A DNA stretch of 64,000 bases from Liolophura sinensis (GCF_032854445.1 NC_088302.1:19215338-19279337), one strand, 5' to 3'. Positions 35,092-47,120 are shown, counted from the first letter of the stretch. Numbers and translations are program-made. Notes: generated by a model not told the origin, from the sequence alone.

Positions 35092-38000
35092 ATGTCCGCG
35101 AACAGTCATCAGCCACCAGGCATGGCCTCCTGGATGGACAGACTGTCCAGAGCCGAACGGATACCGTTCCCAGATCTCAGCACTGTCTCCAGTCCGCCGG
35201 TGAAATGTCTGATAGCACACTACGCCCAGCTAACAGGCTGCCGAGAAGAGTCGCTATTCGTTCCTATGCTAACCTGTTGTGCACGTGAGTCTGACCTAGT
35301 TAGCTAGAGAACCGATCGATAATGGCGTGGTCACATGTAGTGTCCAACCAACCGCCAGAGGGAGCACTCATCGGTCGCGCGCAGACGACCTGGCAAGATT
35401 TGCTAAATTAACAGACATGAATAATATTTATGTATATTTTCATATTAGCATAAAATATGTCTACTGAGACATATGTCGTTTAGCTTCGCTGCTGCTCTTG
35501 ACCAGGTACTTGTGTTGATAATCAGGCATTGAATTTGTCATTACCTTTGTGTCTGCTGACAATGTTTTTTCTTTTCCTAAATCGTTTATTGATTACCCTT
35601 GTTCACGGAAGTCTTATCCATGAAACAGCCAGTATGAAAATTAAGCCTTAGGCTTAATACAATACATATACAATACATATACACATATACAGCTGAACAT
35701 GTTGAACATTTTGCTGATATATATCCAACTTATATAGCTTGTATATCCAACTTATATAGCTTATATATCCAACTGAATGCATGTGACATAGGCTTATGTA
35801 TGGGGCATAGAGGTTAAGACAGATTTTATAGATCGGATAAGTGGGATTATACCGACCCGGTTTACTATAGGGCCTAAGGAGACAACAGAGCACATAAAAC
35901 CGTATAGCTCTCAATGGATTTGTAACCAGATGAATTGTTGCAATATATTAATTCTATCAGTATTGACAAGTAAACACTTTTTAGAAACCTCAGCCAGAAG
36001 GCTACCATCGCAGAATTTCTTACTGATAAAGCTGATACTGATGACAGCAACATAAAATTTAACCTGGCGCAGTTGAAGTACTGGTTAGTTGCAACTGTCA
36101 GGTATTTGACCAGTGAATTCACATGTTCGAATCCAACTCGGCTGCGACTTTGAGTAAGGACGTTTGTCACGTATCATGTGTATAGGGCAGTGGTTCATTT
36201 CGATTTCCTCCACCCACCCATAAAGCTGCGACATTATGAAAACATTTAATATCGATTTGCACTCAGATGCATCGTTATGTACCTGTCTTGTAATACGATG
36301 TCAAAACATTGGCTTGTCGTAACTGAAAATCTAATTAGACAATATTATACCTCGCCTCAGTTTCCTAAGTTAACATCGTTTGCCTGTTGTTTGTCCTTTT
36401 TGGTGTATATTGATTGTCCTGGTTACATACAATGACCTCGTTAATTCCGTGTCATAAGTAATATTTGAAAATGGAAACATTTTGTTGAAGGCTATAACAA
36501 GTTTCCAAGGGGTTGTGCTTAATACAGCCTTGCAGTTTAGATTAACAACCTGGAATTGTACCTAGACGTACAGATTTTTGTACATGCAACCATTGAATAT
36601 TTTGCTGTCAAGCATCTAATCCGTTTTTTTCTGTGAATTTGCAGATATGATGGGCGTGAACACAACCATAAAAGTACACGAACATTGGTGTGAACCTGCC
36701 ATTATTTGGACAATTTTGTGCGCTCGACGGGGAACCGGAAAGACAGCCATTTTGAAACAACTTATTCGACCAATCCTGAAGCTGCAGTGTGAGCACGAGC
36801 GCCAATGGCATTTGACACGCCCATCAGCCAATCAGGGAGGGACTAGCGGTAGCCCTTCACCACCCAAGCTCCTGGCCGGTCCGACGTCCATTACAGAATT
36901 GTACCATATATTGGAGAAAAATGGCGGTCAGATGCTGACGCTAGAAGAAAACTTAGAAGGCCTCCATAAGCGACTCCTTACAAATACTGACTGTACTGCT
37001 TTAGAAGGCGAAGAGCTACATAATCTCTATGACGCCATGCCGAAATTTTCCTCCAAAGATGGCGAGGTTAGCATTATGACAACAACGTGCTACAACCACA
37101 CAGCCATGACGACGCCTCAGTACTTGATGGAGTTGTTTTATAATCCAAGGTTGTTGTTGTACGACCGTTATCTGATCGCCTGTCCCAGTGATTTGGCCGG
37201 TCAATCTAAACCCCAGGCTTCTATCACTTTTTTGCCTAGTCCCAGTCCACCGACCATAAAAGCGATTTTCCAGACGTTGTACATGTTTCATCGACAGCCA
37301 AGAGAGTACGTCTTCAGTCCTGAAGCGTTAGTGGAGCTCAACCATTTTAAAGAAAAAGAACTTGCGAGCATAAAATCACAATTTGACAACGCCGATGCTG
37401 CCCAATGTGTTATTGACAAAAGTCTCGGTCAGGCAGTTCGAATTGCTGGCATACTCAAGGCTTTAACAACCGCCTGTGTTTTCGCCACTCAAGCCACCGG
37501 TCTACAGTTCCTCAAATGGGACATGACCGTCGATAAAGACGCATTTTTGATGGCCATTCGCATTCAGAAATACTTTTTGGAGCAGAAATTGGTTTTGTTA
37601 CATAACGTGTCCATGTTGGTGGACGCTTCTAGTCCATGTCTTCCGTCGACGTCCTTTCAAGTACAGTCAACATCGCAGTCGCCATTAACCGAATCGCCAA
37701 TGACGTCATTTCCGGAAATTAGATCTCCAACACTACCCGACTGTCACGAGTCGTTTGTACCGGACTTTATGTCAATGAGTCCCCCTCAGTTTGTTGTCAA
37801 TTTCACCAATAAAATCCGTCGTCTGCTGGAATACGCTGACGATGGGAATGGGATCCCAGCCTCTGTGGCAGCGCAATATTCCATCCCTCCCATAGTGCAC
37901 ATACCCGGAAGCTCCAACAGGAAGCCATCTTGGGTCGCCGAACTGTTCTTCAAAAAAGTTGCAGACCTGGGCATCGGTCGCCTTTGCTACATAAAACACC

Positions 38001-38344
38001 ACGCAAACCGCAAGTATTATCTGCGTTTTCGTAGAAAGAGACCAGAAGAACTAACTGACGCTGACAGAAAATTGCTCGCTAGCGTACGAGTCAATATGGA
38101 CCTTTACTGTAGAATCGGTAGCGATAGCTTGCCCTCGGAAGTGGTGCTGTCCCATGCTGATGACGAGTTATCTCCCTTCCTTAGCACCATACCTTTCACG
38201 GAGACTGCCTCCACATCATACGCCGAGCAGGCGGTTTATCCGGACAGGTATATCCAGACCCAGGGACAACAGGCTGTCTTGGGAGTGAAGAGAGAACGAG
38301 AGTCCGACGCGGAAGAAGACAATCCCCATAGCTCTGGAACTTGA
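35092..38344 (+). CDS. DUF3987-like P-loop protein, two exons, 630 aa
   Basis: Exon 1 is 35092-35284 and exon 2 is 36645-38344, joined across a 1360-bp intron with donor CAC|GTGAGT and acceptor TTTGCAG|ATATG. The split codon is CAT, and the frame continues without a break to TGA at 38342. The ATG at 35092 has A at -3, and an in-frame TAG lies upstream at 35008. The N-terminal segment (FPDLSTVSSP to VPMLTCCA, about residues 26-64) and the following WCEPAIIWTILCARRGTGKT match the layout I know for DUF3987 proteins: a helical lead-in and then a Walker A loop. The P-loop GTGKT is at residues 94-98. Further family-like points are LTLEENLEGL (possible Walker B/acidic position), TTPQYLMELF, and DRYLIACPSD. 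A winged-helix-like segment (SWVAELFFKKVADLGIGRLC) precedes a basic RFRRKRPEEL and an acidic tail with KRERESDAEED. DUF3987 is best known from bacterial and phage primase/helicase-like proteins, so ATPase or DNA-related function is inference. It may be a domesticated or transposon-derived gene. Confidence 0.8.
35721..35774. repeat. 22-bp tandem repeat in intron, about 2.5 copies
   Basis: ATATCCAACTTATATAGCTT-type units start at 35721, 35743 and 35765. They lie inside the intron of the DUF3987-like gene, just after a run of ATACATATAC repeats. Confidence 0.85.
36075..36245 (+). mobile_element. SINE family D, in intron
   Basis: CTGGTTAGTTGCAACTG, ATTTGACCAGTGAATTC and the B box CATGTTCGAATCCAACTC match the order seen at 39107-39320 and 46612-46765. 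The 3' part contains GATTTCCTCCACCCACCCAT. It is diverged and its 5' end is not clear. Confidence 0.6.
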
Positions 38345-38781
38345 AACACAGAATATTGCAAACGAGGTACATTCAGGAAGAGTACTAAATACCGAAGGAT
38401 GTTGAGACCCATGATAATTAAGTCTACTCCAATTTCGTTGATGAACACTGCTCTGACGCTCGGGTTTGAATAGATCAGACCTTTAGTAGTAATTGCCTTT
38501 TACAAAAACGTACCAGACATAAAGGCTATACCAAGAGTTAGGTTCACGTGATTTATATCTGGACAAGGTGTAAGAATCTACCAAAATGAGATTTACTTCG
38601 TGTCTGACTTAATTTTATCTTGGGTTAGAAGCCTTTCCCCATGTAAACTAAGCAGAAAATATGCTTAGTTTATGCTTTGCATATTTAGGCTTCCTATACA
38701 TGTGTATGTGTCCCTATGCACAAACACAGGCCGATCGGGCAAATTGCAATACTTAAATTATATTTGTGTCGTTTTTAGTGT

Positions 38782-38787
38782 AATAAA
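38782..38787 (+). terminator. Polyadenylation signal
   Basis: AATAAA occurs 438 bases after the stop codon of the DUF3987-like gene, followed by a T-rich GGTGTTTTTATAG stretch of the kind found downstream of cleavage sites. It is the first canonical signal I noticed after the stop. Confidence 0.55.
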
Positions 38788-38849
38788 ATAAGGTGTTTTT
38801 ATAGCTTATATACGTAAGTTCTAACTAAATGATGTGGCGGCGCATTAGT

Positions 38850-39095
38850 GACGACGAATGAATCCAAAGAGTGCATGTAATGTGCCTCCTTGTTGCAGAA
38901 CGGATTTCCACCGCTCTTTTATCTAGTGCTGCTTCACTGAGACGCCTTACCGAAGGCAAGTAAGATGTTGTACTATCCCCTTCATGCTGAACGCTAAGCG
39001 AGGAAATTACAACTTCCTCTTTTAAGGCCTTAGGTGTGACTCGGCCTAGGATTGACCCTGGATCTACCGCTCCCAAAGCGCCGGATGATATGATC
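38850..39095 (-). mobile_element. SINE family B
   Basis: Antisense copy. It begins TTAGTGACGACGAATGAATC (tail side), then CATGTAATGTGCCTCCTTGT, CCACCGCTCTTTTATCTAGT, CTTCATGCTGAACGCTAAGC and CAACTTCCTCTTTTAAGGCC, and ends ACTCGGCCTAGGATTGACCC. The complement of the end (GGGTCAATCCTAGG) is the B-box region. It lies just beyond the polyadenylation signal of the DUF3987-like gene. Confidence 0.85.
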
Positions 39096-39106
39096 CTTGT
39101 TAGTGG

Positions 39107-39320
39107 TTAAAGCGCTTTCTCTGGGAGACTCCCAGATACTTGACCAAGGAGTTCTCATGTTCGAATTCAGCTCTCTCTGTTTCTGATGCGGCTTTCTGTC
39201 AAGTGGTTTATCAGGTGTCTATGGGTGGGTGGTTTGTTCTGTGCATTGAAGTATGGATATATAAGTGAAAGCTTATTGAGCACAGTGTTAATCACAAATA
39301 AAGTAAATAAATAAAATCCT
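39107..39320 (+). mobile_element. SINE family D
   Basis: TTAGTGGTTAAAGCGCTTTC is A-box-like and CATGTTCGAATTCAGCTC is the B box. They are followed by GATGCGGCTTTCTGTCAAGT, ATGGGTGGGTGG and a CACAAATAAAGTAAATAAAT tail. It starts almost where the family B copy ends. Confidence 0.7.
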
Positions 39321-39951
39321 TGTTATCCTTACAGGTAATATAAGTCAAAATTGAGCTTAGCATTAATCCTCAATAAAATAAATAAATAGCACCCTTGATA
39401 TTCATTCAGAGGCCAGTTGATCGAAAGTGAATTAAAGTTAAGCCAGGCTTAAATTTAATACCAGCTTCATCCTAATATAAATTAAATGACACTTTAGTGT
39501 GGACTAAAGTTTATACCGGGCTTAAGTCTGAAAACACTTGTGAACAACTGGGATACATGATGTAGATTCCAGGTAAGTCGATATGTTAGAAACAGGCCAG
39601 TCGTAACGTATTATACACAATGGCTATGTATTTATTTGGCATTAAACACTTGTCATAACAATTGTACATGTATACACAACATCAGCCAGGCTTATGGTGG
39701 AAGAAAACTGTAGTGCTTTGTGATATCTCACAAACCTTAATCCGGAGCCAAATAAGCGAGAGTTTAATTCGAACATGTGACCCAGGGGTCTCCAGGCTTT
39801 AACTTGAACAAGCGAATGCTTCAGACCAATGATCAGGCGGGAGTGCATGTATTTCATATAGTCCTCCGACATGTTGTTAGGTGGCAGAGATTGCTTTTCC
39901 GGGTTCTGCACGCTCCATGAACAAAAACAATGTCGTTTGAGAATAAAGGCA

Positions 39952-39954
<3 letters not shown>

Positions 39955-40022
<68 letters not shown>
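39955..40022. repeat. (TA)n microsatellite
   Basis: About 34 uninterrupted TA units. Tyr/Ile open frames on both strands are produced by the repeat alone. Confidence 0.98.
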
Positions 40023-40024
<2 letters not shown>

Positions 40025-40044
40025 TTTCGTCTTTGAACTATCAC

Positions 40045-40349
40045 CGGCCCGGATAGCACAGTTATTAGAGCGTCAAGTCACACCTAAGACTTTAAAAGAG
40101 GAAGTTGTGACTTCCTCGCTTGGCGTTCGGCATGGAAGGGATAGTGCAACGACTGGTTGACCCGTATCAGTATTATGGCTCGGGCGGCGAGCCTTACTTG
40201 CCTTCGGTAAGTTGTGTCAGTGAAGCAGCACTAGATAAAAGAGCGGTGGAAATCCGTCCTGTGGTACATTACATACACCCTAAGTATTCCTTCGTCGTCA
40301 TATGACTGAAAAATTGTTGAGCACGACGTTAAACCCCAGTCACTCACTC
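40045..40349 (+). mobile_element. SINE family B, sense copy
   Basis: The head GGCCCGGATAGCACAGTTAT and AGAGCG is A-box-like, but the B-box segment seen in the two antisense copies is missing. The body continues AAGTCACACCTAAGACTTTA, GAGGAAGTTGTGACTTCCTC, GGCGTTCGGCATGGAAGGGA, ACTAGATAAAAGAGCGGTGG and ends ATTGTTGAGCACGACGTTAA with a CAGTCACTCACTCACTC tail. It is the most complete family B body in the window and lies directly after the TA tract. Confidence 0.85.
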
Positions 40350-43300
40350 ACTCTTTGAACTATAAGTGTAACAATATTCTCTGGTAATCTTATACAATGT
40401 TATAATGATGAAATTCTGTTATATTAGTCCCAGAATGGGTCAAGCAATGGTTTGCGGTCTGGTGAAATATTTGGTTTTGAGCTTTTACTCATGTTTATGT
40501 CTCTTATGGCCGTTGAGCATACAGGACATGATTCGAAATTTTTGTAACTTTTGATGAAACATCGTTGACTACATTTTGTGAACTTTTGATTAAGTTGAAA
40601 CATTTGCAACGGATACATAACAGGCTAATCAGTCAGTTGATTTATGAATTTCATGGAATTGTGCCCGTTGCATTTTCCCGTTAATAGACATCATTGTCAT
40701 TTAAATACATAGGGAAGAAGGCAAAGCCTAAATCCTTCATTTATGTGGTGTCTAAAGTTATCTGTTATTTGATGGAAATTTACCATGTCAGCTATACAAG
40801 CGTTTCAGCAGCATGAAGAGCTGATGTCTGTAGGTGTGGTAAGAGTGAAATGGTCGTACAGTATTTGCATGTATGAGGTGCAGGTCGTTAACCATGCTGG
40901 TACAGCCCTACTATACAAATGGGGGTTCTTAGGATGTGTCCAGTAAAATTGTGAAGGGAGGTAACTCTCAAATCAAAGGAGACAAAAACAGTGGTAACTT
41001 CCCTTCCTCTACCCTGGCATATCCCAGGCTGTGATGGCAGTAACGCGTGCATAGATCTCTCGTATAAATTTTCCCTTTGTCTCTACCCATTATGCATCCC
41101 ATAACTTGAATATCTGAAAGCATTGCTAACGTAAAGAGAAAGGACTGAAAACAATTTATTATTTGAGGATTGTTGTACAGAGTATTCAAGAATATTTGAA
41201 TTGCAGGGCAGCACTTACCTGTATTTATCGTTGTGAGAATGTGTGCAGACCTTACACGAAACTGCCGCGCATCGTCATAGATCATACAAACCCATGGCAC
41301 AAGGTTTTAAGCAAGCAAGCGCGAGCTGGATTCAATCATGTTGGTATAGGACTCGACCAGGGTTTTGGACGAAGGCAGCCTACCCATTCCAATCAACAAA
41401 AGTCCTATATTCCTGATCAAACAAAAGTAAGATGTGTCATAAATTTGACATTTAAGCTCTCAGTATAGTAAAAACAGGTACGCTTTCACTGTGTAAATGC
41501 TGTAAATCTTCAACTTTTTCAACCACTAAAGCACTTTTTTACCTGAAATTTATGCATACAATTATTGACGATAAAATGCTTTGTGTGTGTCACCTAAGAT
41601 GCAAGATTCATAAAACTGTGCAAATTATTTCTCTACAACCCATAATTCCTTCAGAATGTTTCTAAGCGTTGGTTGCAGGGGCGGTTGAAAAGGTTGCAGA
41701 TTAAGGGTAAATCAGGTTGCAATTACAGAGCAGGCTAAAATGCACACAGTGTGACAGCCGGGATACGTCATAAAATGGCCCCGGGTTATTAACTGCCATG
41801 AAAACGTGCTCATTCTTAAAACAATCATACAGATGGAAATGGATAAAATAAAGAAAGTTCTATACGCCTTCTATAACAAGTTAAAAGTTAAATAAATACA
41901 AAATGTTTTGTGGTTGAGTTTGATTTATCATAGCATTCCACGAATTTATAATTAGGCATATGGGCCTGCGTATGCTGAAAACTTTGGCCACTCGTACATT
42001 GCCTATACATAAATGAAAATAAGCACGAAAATCTGTGGATTGAAGACATCCTTTAAAGGCTAAACCTCTAGAAAATCGAGCTAATCTGGGTTACAAAAAG
42101 CACATGTCCAGCGTTAAATGCCTATGCTTTTATCATTTATGATTATAGCTATTTTTTGAAAGAACCAAAGCCATGAATTATATTCCTGACATTTATAAGG
42201 AATTTTTATCTAGGAAACATCACGTCATTTCCCATAGCAGATTGGTACAAGGGTTTTTATGGCAACGTTTAATAAAGCAAATTGCACTGAGCAAATTCCC
42301 GTGTCTCACAAATGCCGTCCTCAAGAAAGCGTCTGTAGTTGATGCTATTAAGGGGTATTATCAGAGGTACAGTTGTCGTTATTATTGATGTATCCAATCC
42401 ATTGCGTGTTAGTCGAGTCTGTGTTTAAACACAGGCTGTTATAGTCTAGCTGGACCAACCTAGACTGTTATCGTGATAGCTGGACGATATAATCCCCTTT
42501 ATGGAGCTGAGACGAGAAACAGGTCCGTTTTCTTGGCGCCCAAAAGCTGGCCTTCTTTAACACGACAGTCGCTGACCCAAACACGCGAGGCGTTAAAGTC
42601 AGACTGAGTCTAATTTGGCCTAATGGATGCCACAAGCTGGATACCCGGAGGTTACGTATGGTTAATGCTATAGCAGGAACTTGTCAAAGAAATCAAGATT
42701 AAGGCATGAATTTCTCCTGCTCTTTCTCAATTAGATGGTATTTCCCTCCTGATGGAATCACCAAACTCTCCGCGATAAGCCACCGAGGAGATTTTTGCTC
42801 TCGGCTTCTTTTTTTCCCCTCTATCAGTCCTGGAGAAAAGAGCGCTAATTCACTTAACACTCCATGTTTCAACGAATTTCGTTTGCTTTATCGCGTTTAA
42901 TTGTGAAACAAGAGTGGCGAGGGTGGCACATCGGTTGCTGTGTGACATACCTGTACTTAGATTAACTTTCTCTCTGTGTATTCACTGGAATATCCAGTAT
43001 TCATCACCCAAGAAGATATCGTTTTATCGTGTTAACTGTGTCGGTGTCACAGATCGAATCTGGTCGCTACGAATAAGTTCAGTTACCGGTACACACAAAC
43101 ATGATTGACCAAGGTGAAATGTTTTGTTTTGGGGTATTGTTTTAATAGCACCCGTTTCAGTGAACGAGATGAATGTACGTGTATTTGGACTTCATGGCAT
43201 AACTGTGGTGTTTTCCACATCCACAGTGCCTTCCGCATTATAAAAAGAGAAGTAGGCCTATCACAACGCACCAGTTTTACCAAATCCAACATGTGCCTGT

Positions 43301-43842
43301 TGTAGCGTGTTGTCTTTTGGACTGTCATTGTCATTTGATCAGTGATGCCTACTGGACAATCATGTTGACCTTTACCATTGCTATGTAGGTATACCGGACT
43401 AGAATACAACGGGCCGATCAAATTGCGTGCAATGAGCTTTAAATTCGGTCACCCAGCGAAAGCAATAAAACAAACTCTTAGTGAAAATAAACGAATCGAC
43501 CCCTATCCTTTCCTTTGAAATGAGTTCCTGATATTTCTTCTGTAATGAGTAAATATTTCTGGATTTTTTATTGAAGTACAAACGTTCCGTTTTTTCTGTT
43601 TCCGGTTCACTCAACCTTGTATTTTTATGTTTAAATGCCACTGTTATTTCATGTATATCACCATCAGTTTTCTTTTACTGAGGGTCTATGTGAAGAAAGG
43701 ATCTTATTATTTTGCAACACCTACAAAATGGAGATTTATTTATAGTGAAAAAGCGATCAAGCAACGAGGTATATGTACGAGAGCTGAAGTAGTCGCTTCA
43801 AGTTAGTCATACATGTATTTTGACGGGTCAGCTGCTTTTTAC
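40350..43842. other. Intergenic DNA
   Basis: No exon was recognised. The segment 42500-42900 has balanced composition and could be a regulatory element. A perfect 16-bp palindrome CTGTGTTTAAACACAG lies at 42419-42434. Confidence 0.4.
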
Positions 43843-43910
43843 ATAGTGAATGAATGAATAATTGTGGCATAACGCCACATCGTCATTATTGGGCCATATT
43901 GCGGTGATCT
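43843..43910 (-). mobile_element. SINE-like 3' fragment
   Basis: TGAATGAATGAATAATTGTG, GGCATAACGCCACATCGTCA and GGGCCATATTGCGGTGAT resemble the antisense tail of a gastropod-type SINE (TAACGCCAC, GCAATATTCC, ATATCACGG pattern). This is a remembered family likeness and not an alignment within the window. Confidence 0.35.
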
Positions 43911-44558
43911 GACATAGTAAGGTACCTATTAATGGATAATGTGGTCGTGAGCACGGGAGTGAATAAAGTATGTGTTGGAGTTGGAATTGATGGGAATCGA
44001 TGGGTACTGTCACTTTTCAAAATGAAATGCAGTTTTCCCCTGTATGTATTGAAGCAAATTTAATCACTGAAAATATCACATTATCATCATAAATAGAACA
44101 TGCAGCAACAGGTATTGGTAGCCTTTGTTGTGTATATCAATTTCAGTGAGTCAGATCTATTTCTGCTCCATGGCTCACATCAGAGGCGGATTCCTCAAAG
44201 CCACCTCTGACATAAGTTTAAACCTCTTTTCAATGCTTAATTAGCTCAGGGAGCGGGAATTTGAACACTTTTGTATTCAGCTAATACTGATGAGGCGGAC
44301 AAAAATAAAGCCAAGAAGTATGGTTTATGATCATATTCCATTTTGGCTTACGTCAGAAATGGCTTCGTGGAATCGACCCCAGATTCATAACAGCTTTCTG
44401 ACTAGAAAGCATATATACATTTTGACGACTGAAACATTAATTTTATATAATGAAACAGATGTGGCAATGAACCTGGAACGCAAGCTTATATCATGAAGAG
44501 CACGTATACGTCATGGGTCAAACTAAAATGTTAAATTCGTATCCATTTGTCGTTTTTA

Positions 44559-44831
44559 TTTTTATTTATTTATTTTTTTTGATTGGTGCTTTACGCCGTA
44601 CTCAAGAATATTTCACTTATACGACGGCGGCCAGCATTATGGTGGGCGGAAACCGGGCACAGCCCGGGGGAAACCCACGACCATCCGCAGGTTGCTGTCA
44701 CACCTTCCCACATACGGCCAGAGAGGAATCCAGCATGAGCTGGACTTGAACTCACATCGACCGCATTGGTGAGAGACTCCTGGGTCATTACGCTGTGCTA
44801 GCGCGCTAACCAACTGAGCCACGGAGGCCCC
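44559..44831 (-). mobile_element. SINE family A, full length, 11-bp TSD
   Basis: Intact recent insertion flanked by perfect TGTCGTTTTTA at 44548-44558 and 44832-44842. It is nearly identical to the copy at 28526-28786 along the whole element, including the A-box region GGCTCAGTTGGTTAGCGCGC and B box GAGTTCAAGTCC. The tail on this strand is TATTTATTTATTTATTTTTT. Confidence 0.96.
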
Positions 44832-45029
44832 TGTCGTTTTTAATAACCAGCGCAATTGTGTGTGGCAGAAATCTAGAAAGTTACAACCAACTCAAATCTC
44901 TTCATAAATGTAAAATGTAGGCCTGCACTGCACATCGCTGGCTTATTCATTTATGGCGTCTCTTCCCAGGAGACCCCAAGCATAGTCCAGTCATTTCTTC
45001 TACAGCGCTGCCCCACCTGGTCCTCCTAC

Positions 45030-45200
45030 ATAACTCACCGTCGTACGAAGAAAATAATCTTTGAGTGCTTCGGAACACAGCAGTGGAATAATTATAAACA
45101 AATAAATATATCCCGCTGTATTTTCCCAGCTTTGTCCACACTGCCATGCTACGAAGGAAATATTCCTGGAGCTTGGTATAAAAGAACCACACAAATAAAT
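45030..45200 (+). mobile_element. Two degraded SINE tail fragments
   Basis: CACCGTCGTACGAAGAAAAT...AAACAAATAAAT (45030-45120) and CATGCTACGAAGGAAATATT...ACAAATAAAT (45140-45200) each follow the order of the family A 3' end. They are adjacent and same-sense, perhaps a partial tandem copy. Confidence 0.45.
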
Positions 45201-46354
45201 TAAGAAAGAAAGAAATACACTCCTGATTATTTCCAGAAGTTACCTGCACCTGTACGTATGGAGAATGTTTACATTTACTGTGTATTAAACGTGTTTGGTT
45301 ATGTTCTGTTATTCTGTTGTATTTACTTCAATGAGCCGTGTTAGTGTAAAACCCTAGAGCAAAATAATAATATGCATGTTTTCTTTAAAATTTGAATCAC
45401 ATTTTTTTTTCTCATTGATATATTCAGATCTGGTAAACCTGTGGTAATTCCATCATGTAAGCACATGAAGCTCTATTTTATGCCGAGATGTCAGTAATAT
45501 TTGGACTGTTTTATCTATGTACAGGCTACCTTGTAAAAGGTCACGCCGAAGACTTGGAAGGAAAACGGTTAAATCCCAAGTAAAACGTCCAGATAGGAAG
45601 AAACTGCCTTATGACGTTGATTAAGAAATATGAACTGTAAGCAAATCTCGTGTTCTCATAGCTCAGGCCTTGCCGAGTTGTAGCTAACCTGTAATTACCA
45701 TCATCAGAATATGGGAAAAGGTAATCGATACCGAGCTCAGGTGTGCGCAAAAAAGATTTTCCAATAAACACAACGGTTGCCTTAACATTTTTAGGGTATA
45801 CGATCCATTGCTCCTGGCAGTTTTCTAGCACTGGCATATCGGTTATGACGGACTGCGGACTTATTACAAAATTATAACCAGATGATATTACCGCCTGGCC
45901 CGCAGTATTGTGATCTCGTGTTACAGATCGAGTGGCTAGAATTAACCGTCTGAAATTTAATCACTCTGAGCTTGTCTCTCTCTGTGATTCAACACAGCGA
46001 TGATTTCAACTCGAAAGATACCCCAAGTGATTTGATACATTTTCCAGTGGGCCTGTTGTCGAAAACGGAAATAAAAGAAGAACATAGCGTGAAATTGCTG
46101 GAAGAAGAGCTACGAAATGTAACCTCGTACCCTTGCTAAGTGTTTGAGCTGTAGGTAAAGAAATAAAAACGTTTGCTCCCCTGTTCTCACATTGTTCGTA
46201 TTTTGAGTCTTGGGCATAAAAAGCGGTCATCGACGCCCGCGAGGATTCGTAACTTTCACTTATGTTGTGTGCTTATCCCTACTTTACATGTGGGAAAGGT
46301 CACCAACAACTTGCCAAATGTCGGTGGTTTCCCACGGGCACCAGGGTTTCCCCA
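45201..46354. other. Intergenic DNA
   Basis: No exon was recognised. Around 46285-46350 a short + strand SINE central-domain fragment (CATGTGGGAAAGGTCACCAA, GGTGGTTTCCCACGGGCACC) leads into the left arm of the inverted repeat. Confidence 0.4.
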
Positions 46355-46611
46355 ACCTAAATATGGCCTAACTTGTGGAACAAAATGCGCAAGCCTTGTG
46401 ATTTACTGGTCTGGATATGGTCCTGTTACGACAGGTAATCTATGACGTGTGACTGTTTTCAACTTCGTGGGTACCAGGAGGCTTAATTAAGGTTCTCTGT
46501 TTATAACATAAATAAATTCTGTGTATAACGTAAATAAATTCGTTTTTTCAATAGAACATCTTAAAGACATTGCAAAACTTAGGGTTCAAATCTGTGGCAA
46601 ATCTGAAATGT

Positions 46612-46765
46612 ACTAAGGGCCTCGCTGGGCGAGATGGTTAAACCACCAGGCCATTGACAAATGAGCCGCATGTTCGAATCCACCTCCGGCTGATTTGCTG
46701 CGGTTTCAAGTCAGGGAGTTATATAATCCGCTATAAACTTGAACATTCCTTGAGTATGTTGTTAA
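46612..46765 (+). mobile_element. SINE family D (left arm)
   Basis: GGGCCTCGCTGGGCGAGATG and GTTAAACCACC form an A-box-like head, and GCATGTTCGAATCCACCTC is the B box. TTGCTGCGGTTTCAAGTCAG follows. The AAATCAAATATATAAATAAA tail follows directly after the arm. Confidence 0.7.
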
Positions 46766-46804
46766 ACATAAATCAAATATATAAATAAAAGTAAAGTTAG
46801 CTTT

Positions 46805-47120
46805 CTATTTTATTTATTTGATTGGTGTTTTACGCCGTACTCAAAAAAATTTCACTTGTACAAAGGCGGCCAGCATTATGGTGGGTGGAAACCGGGCACA
46901 GCTAGGGGGAAACCCACGACCATCCGCAGGTTGCTGCCAGACCTTCCCACATACGGCCGAAGAGCAAGCCAGCATGAGCTGGACTTGAACTCACAGCGAC
47001 CGCATTGGTGAGAAGCTCCTGGGTATTACGCTGCGCTGAACTCACAGCGACCGCATTGGTGAGAGGCTCCTGGGTATTACGCTGCGCTAGCGCGCTAACC
47101 AACTGACCCACGGAGGCCCG
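46805..47120 (-). mobile_element. SINE family A, 10-bp TSD, internal 51-bp duplication
   Basis: Flanked by perfect AGTTAGCTTT at 46795-46804 and 47121-47130, so recent. A 51-bp segment is tandemly duplicated (46987-47037 and 47038-47088), differing at one position near GAGAAGCTCC/GAGAGGCTCC. The duplicated block lies between the A and B boxes in sense. The outer B box (GAGTTCAAGTCC) is intact but now lies about 50 bp further from the A box; the inner copy keeps only GAGTTCAGC. Confidence 0.95.

Noticed and set aside
39877-40160. Tyr/Ile-repeat frames on both strands
   Set aside because: Translation of the TA microsatellite.
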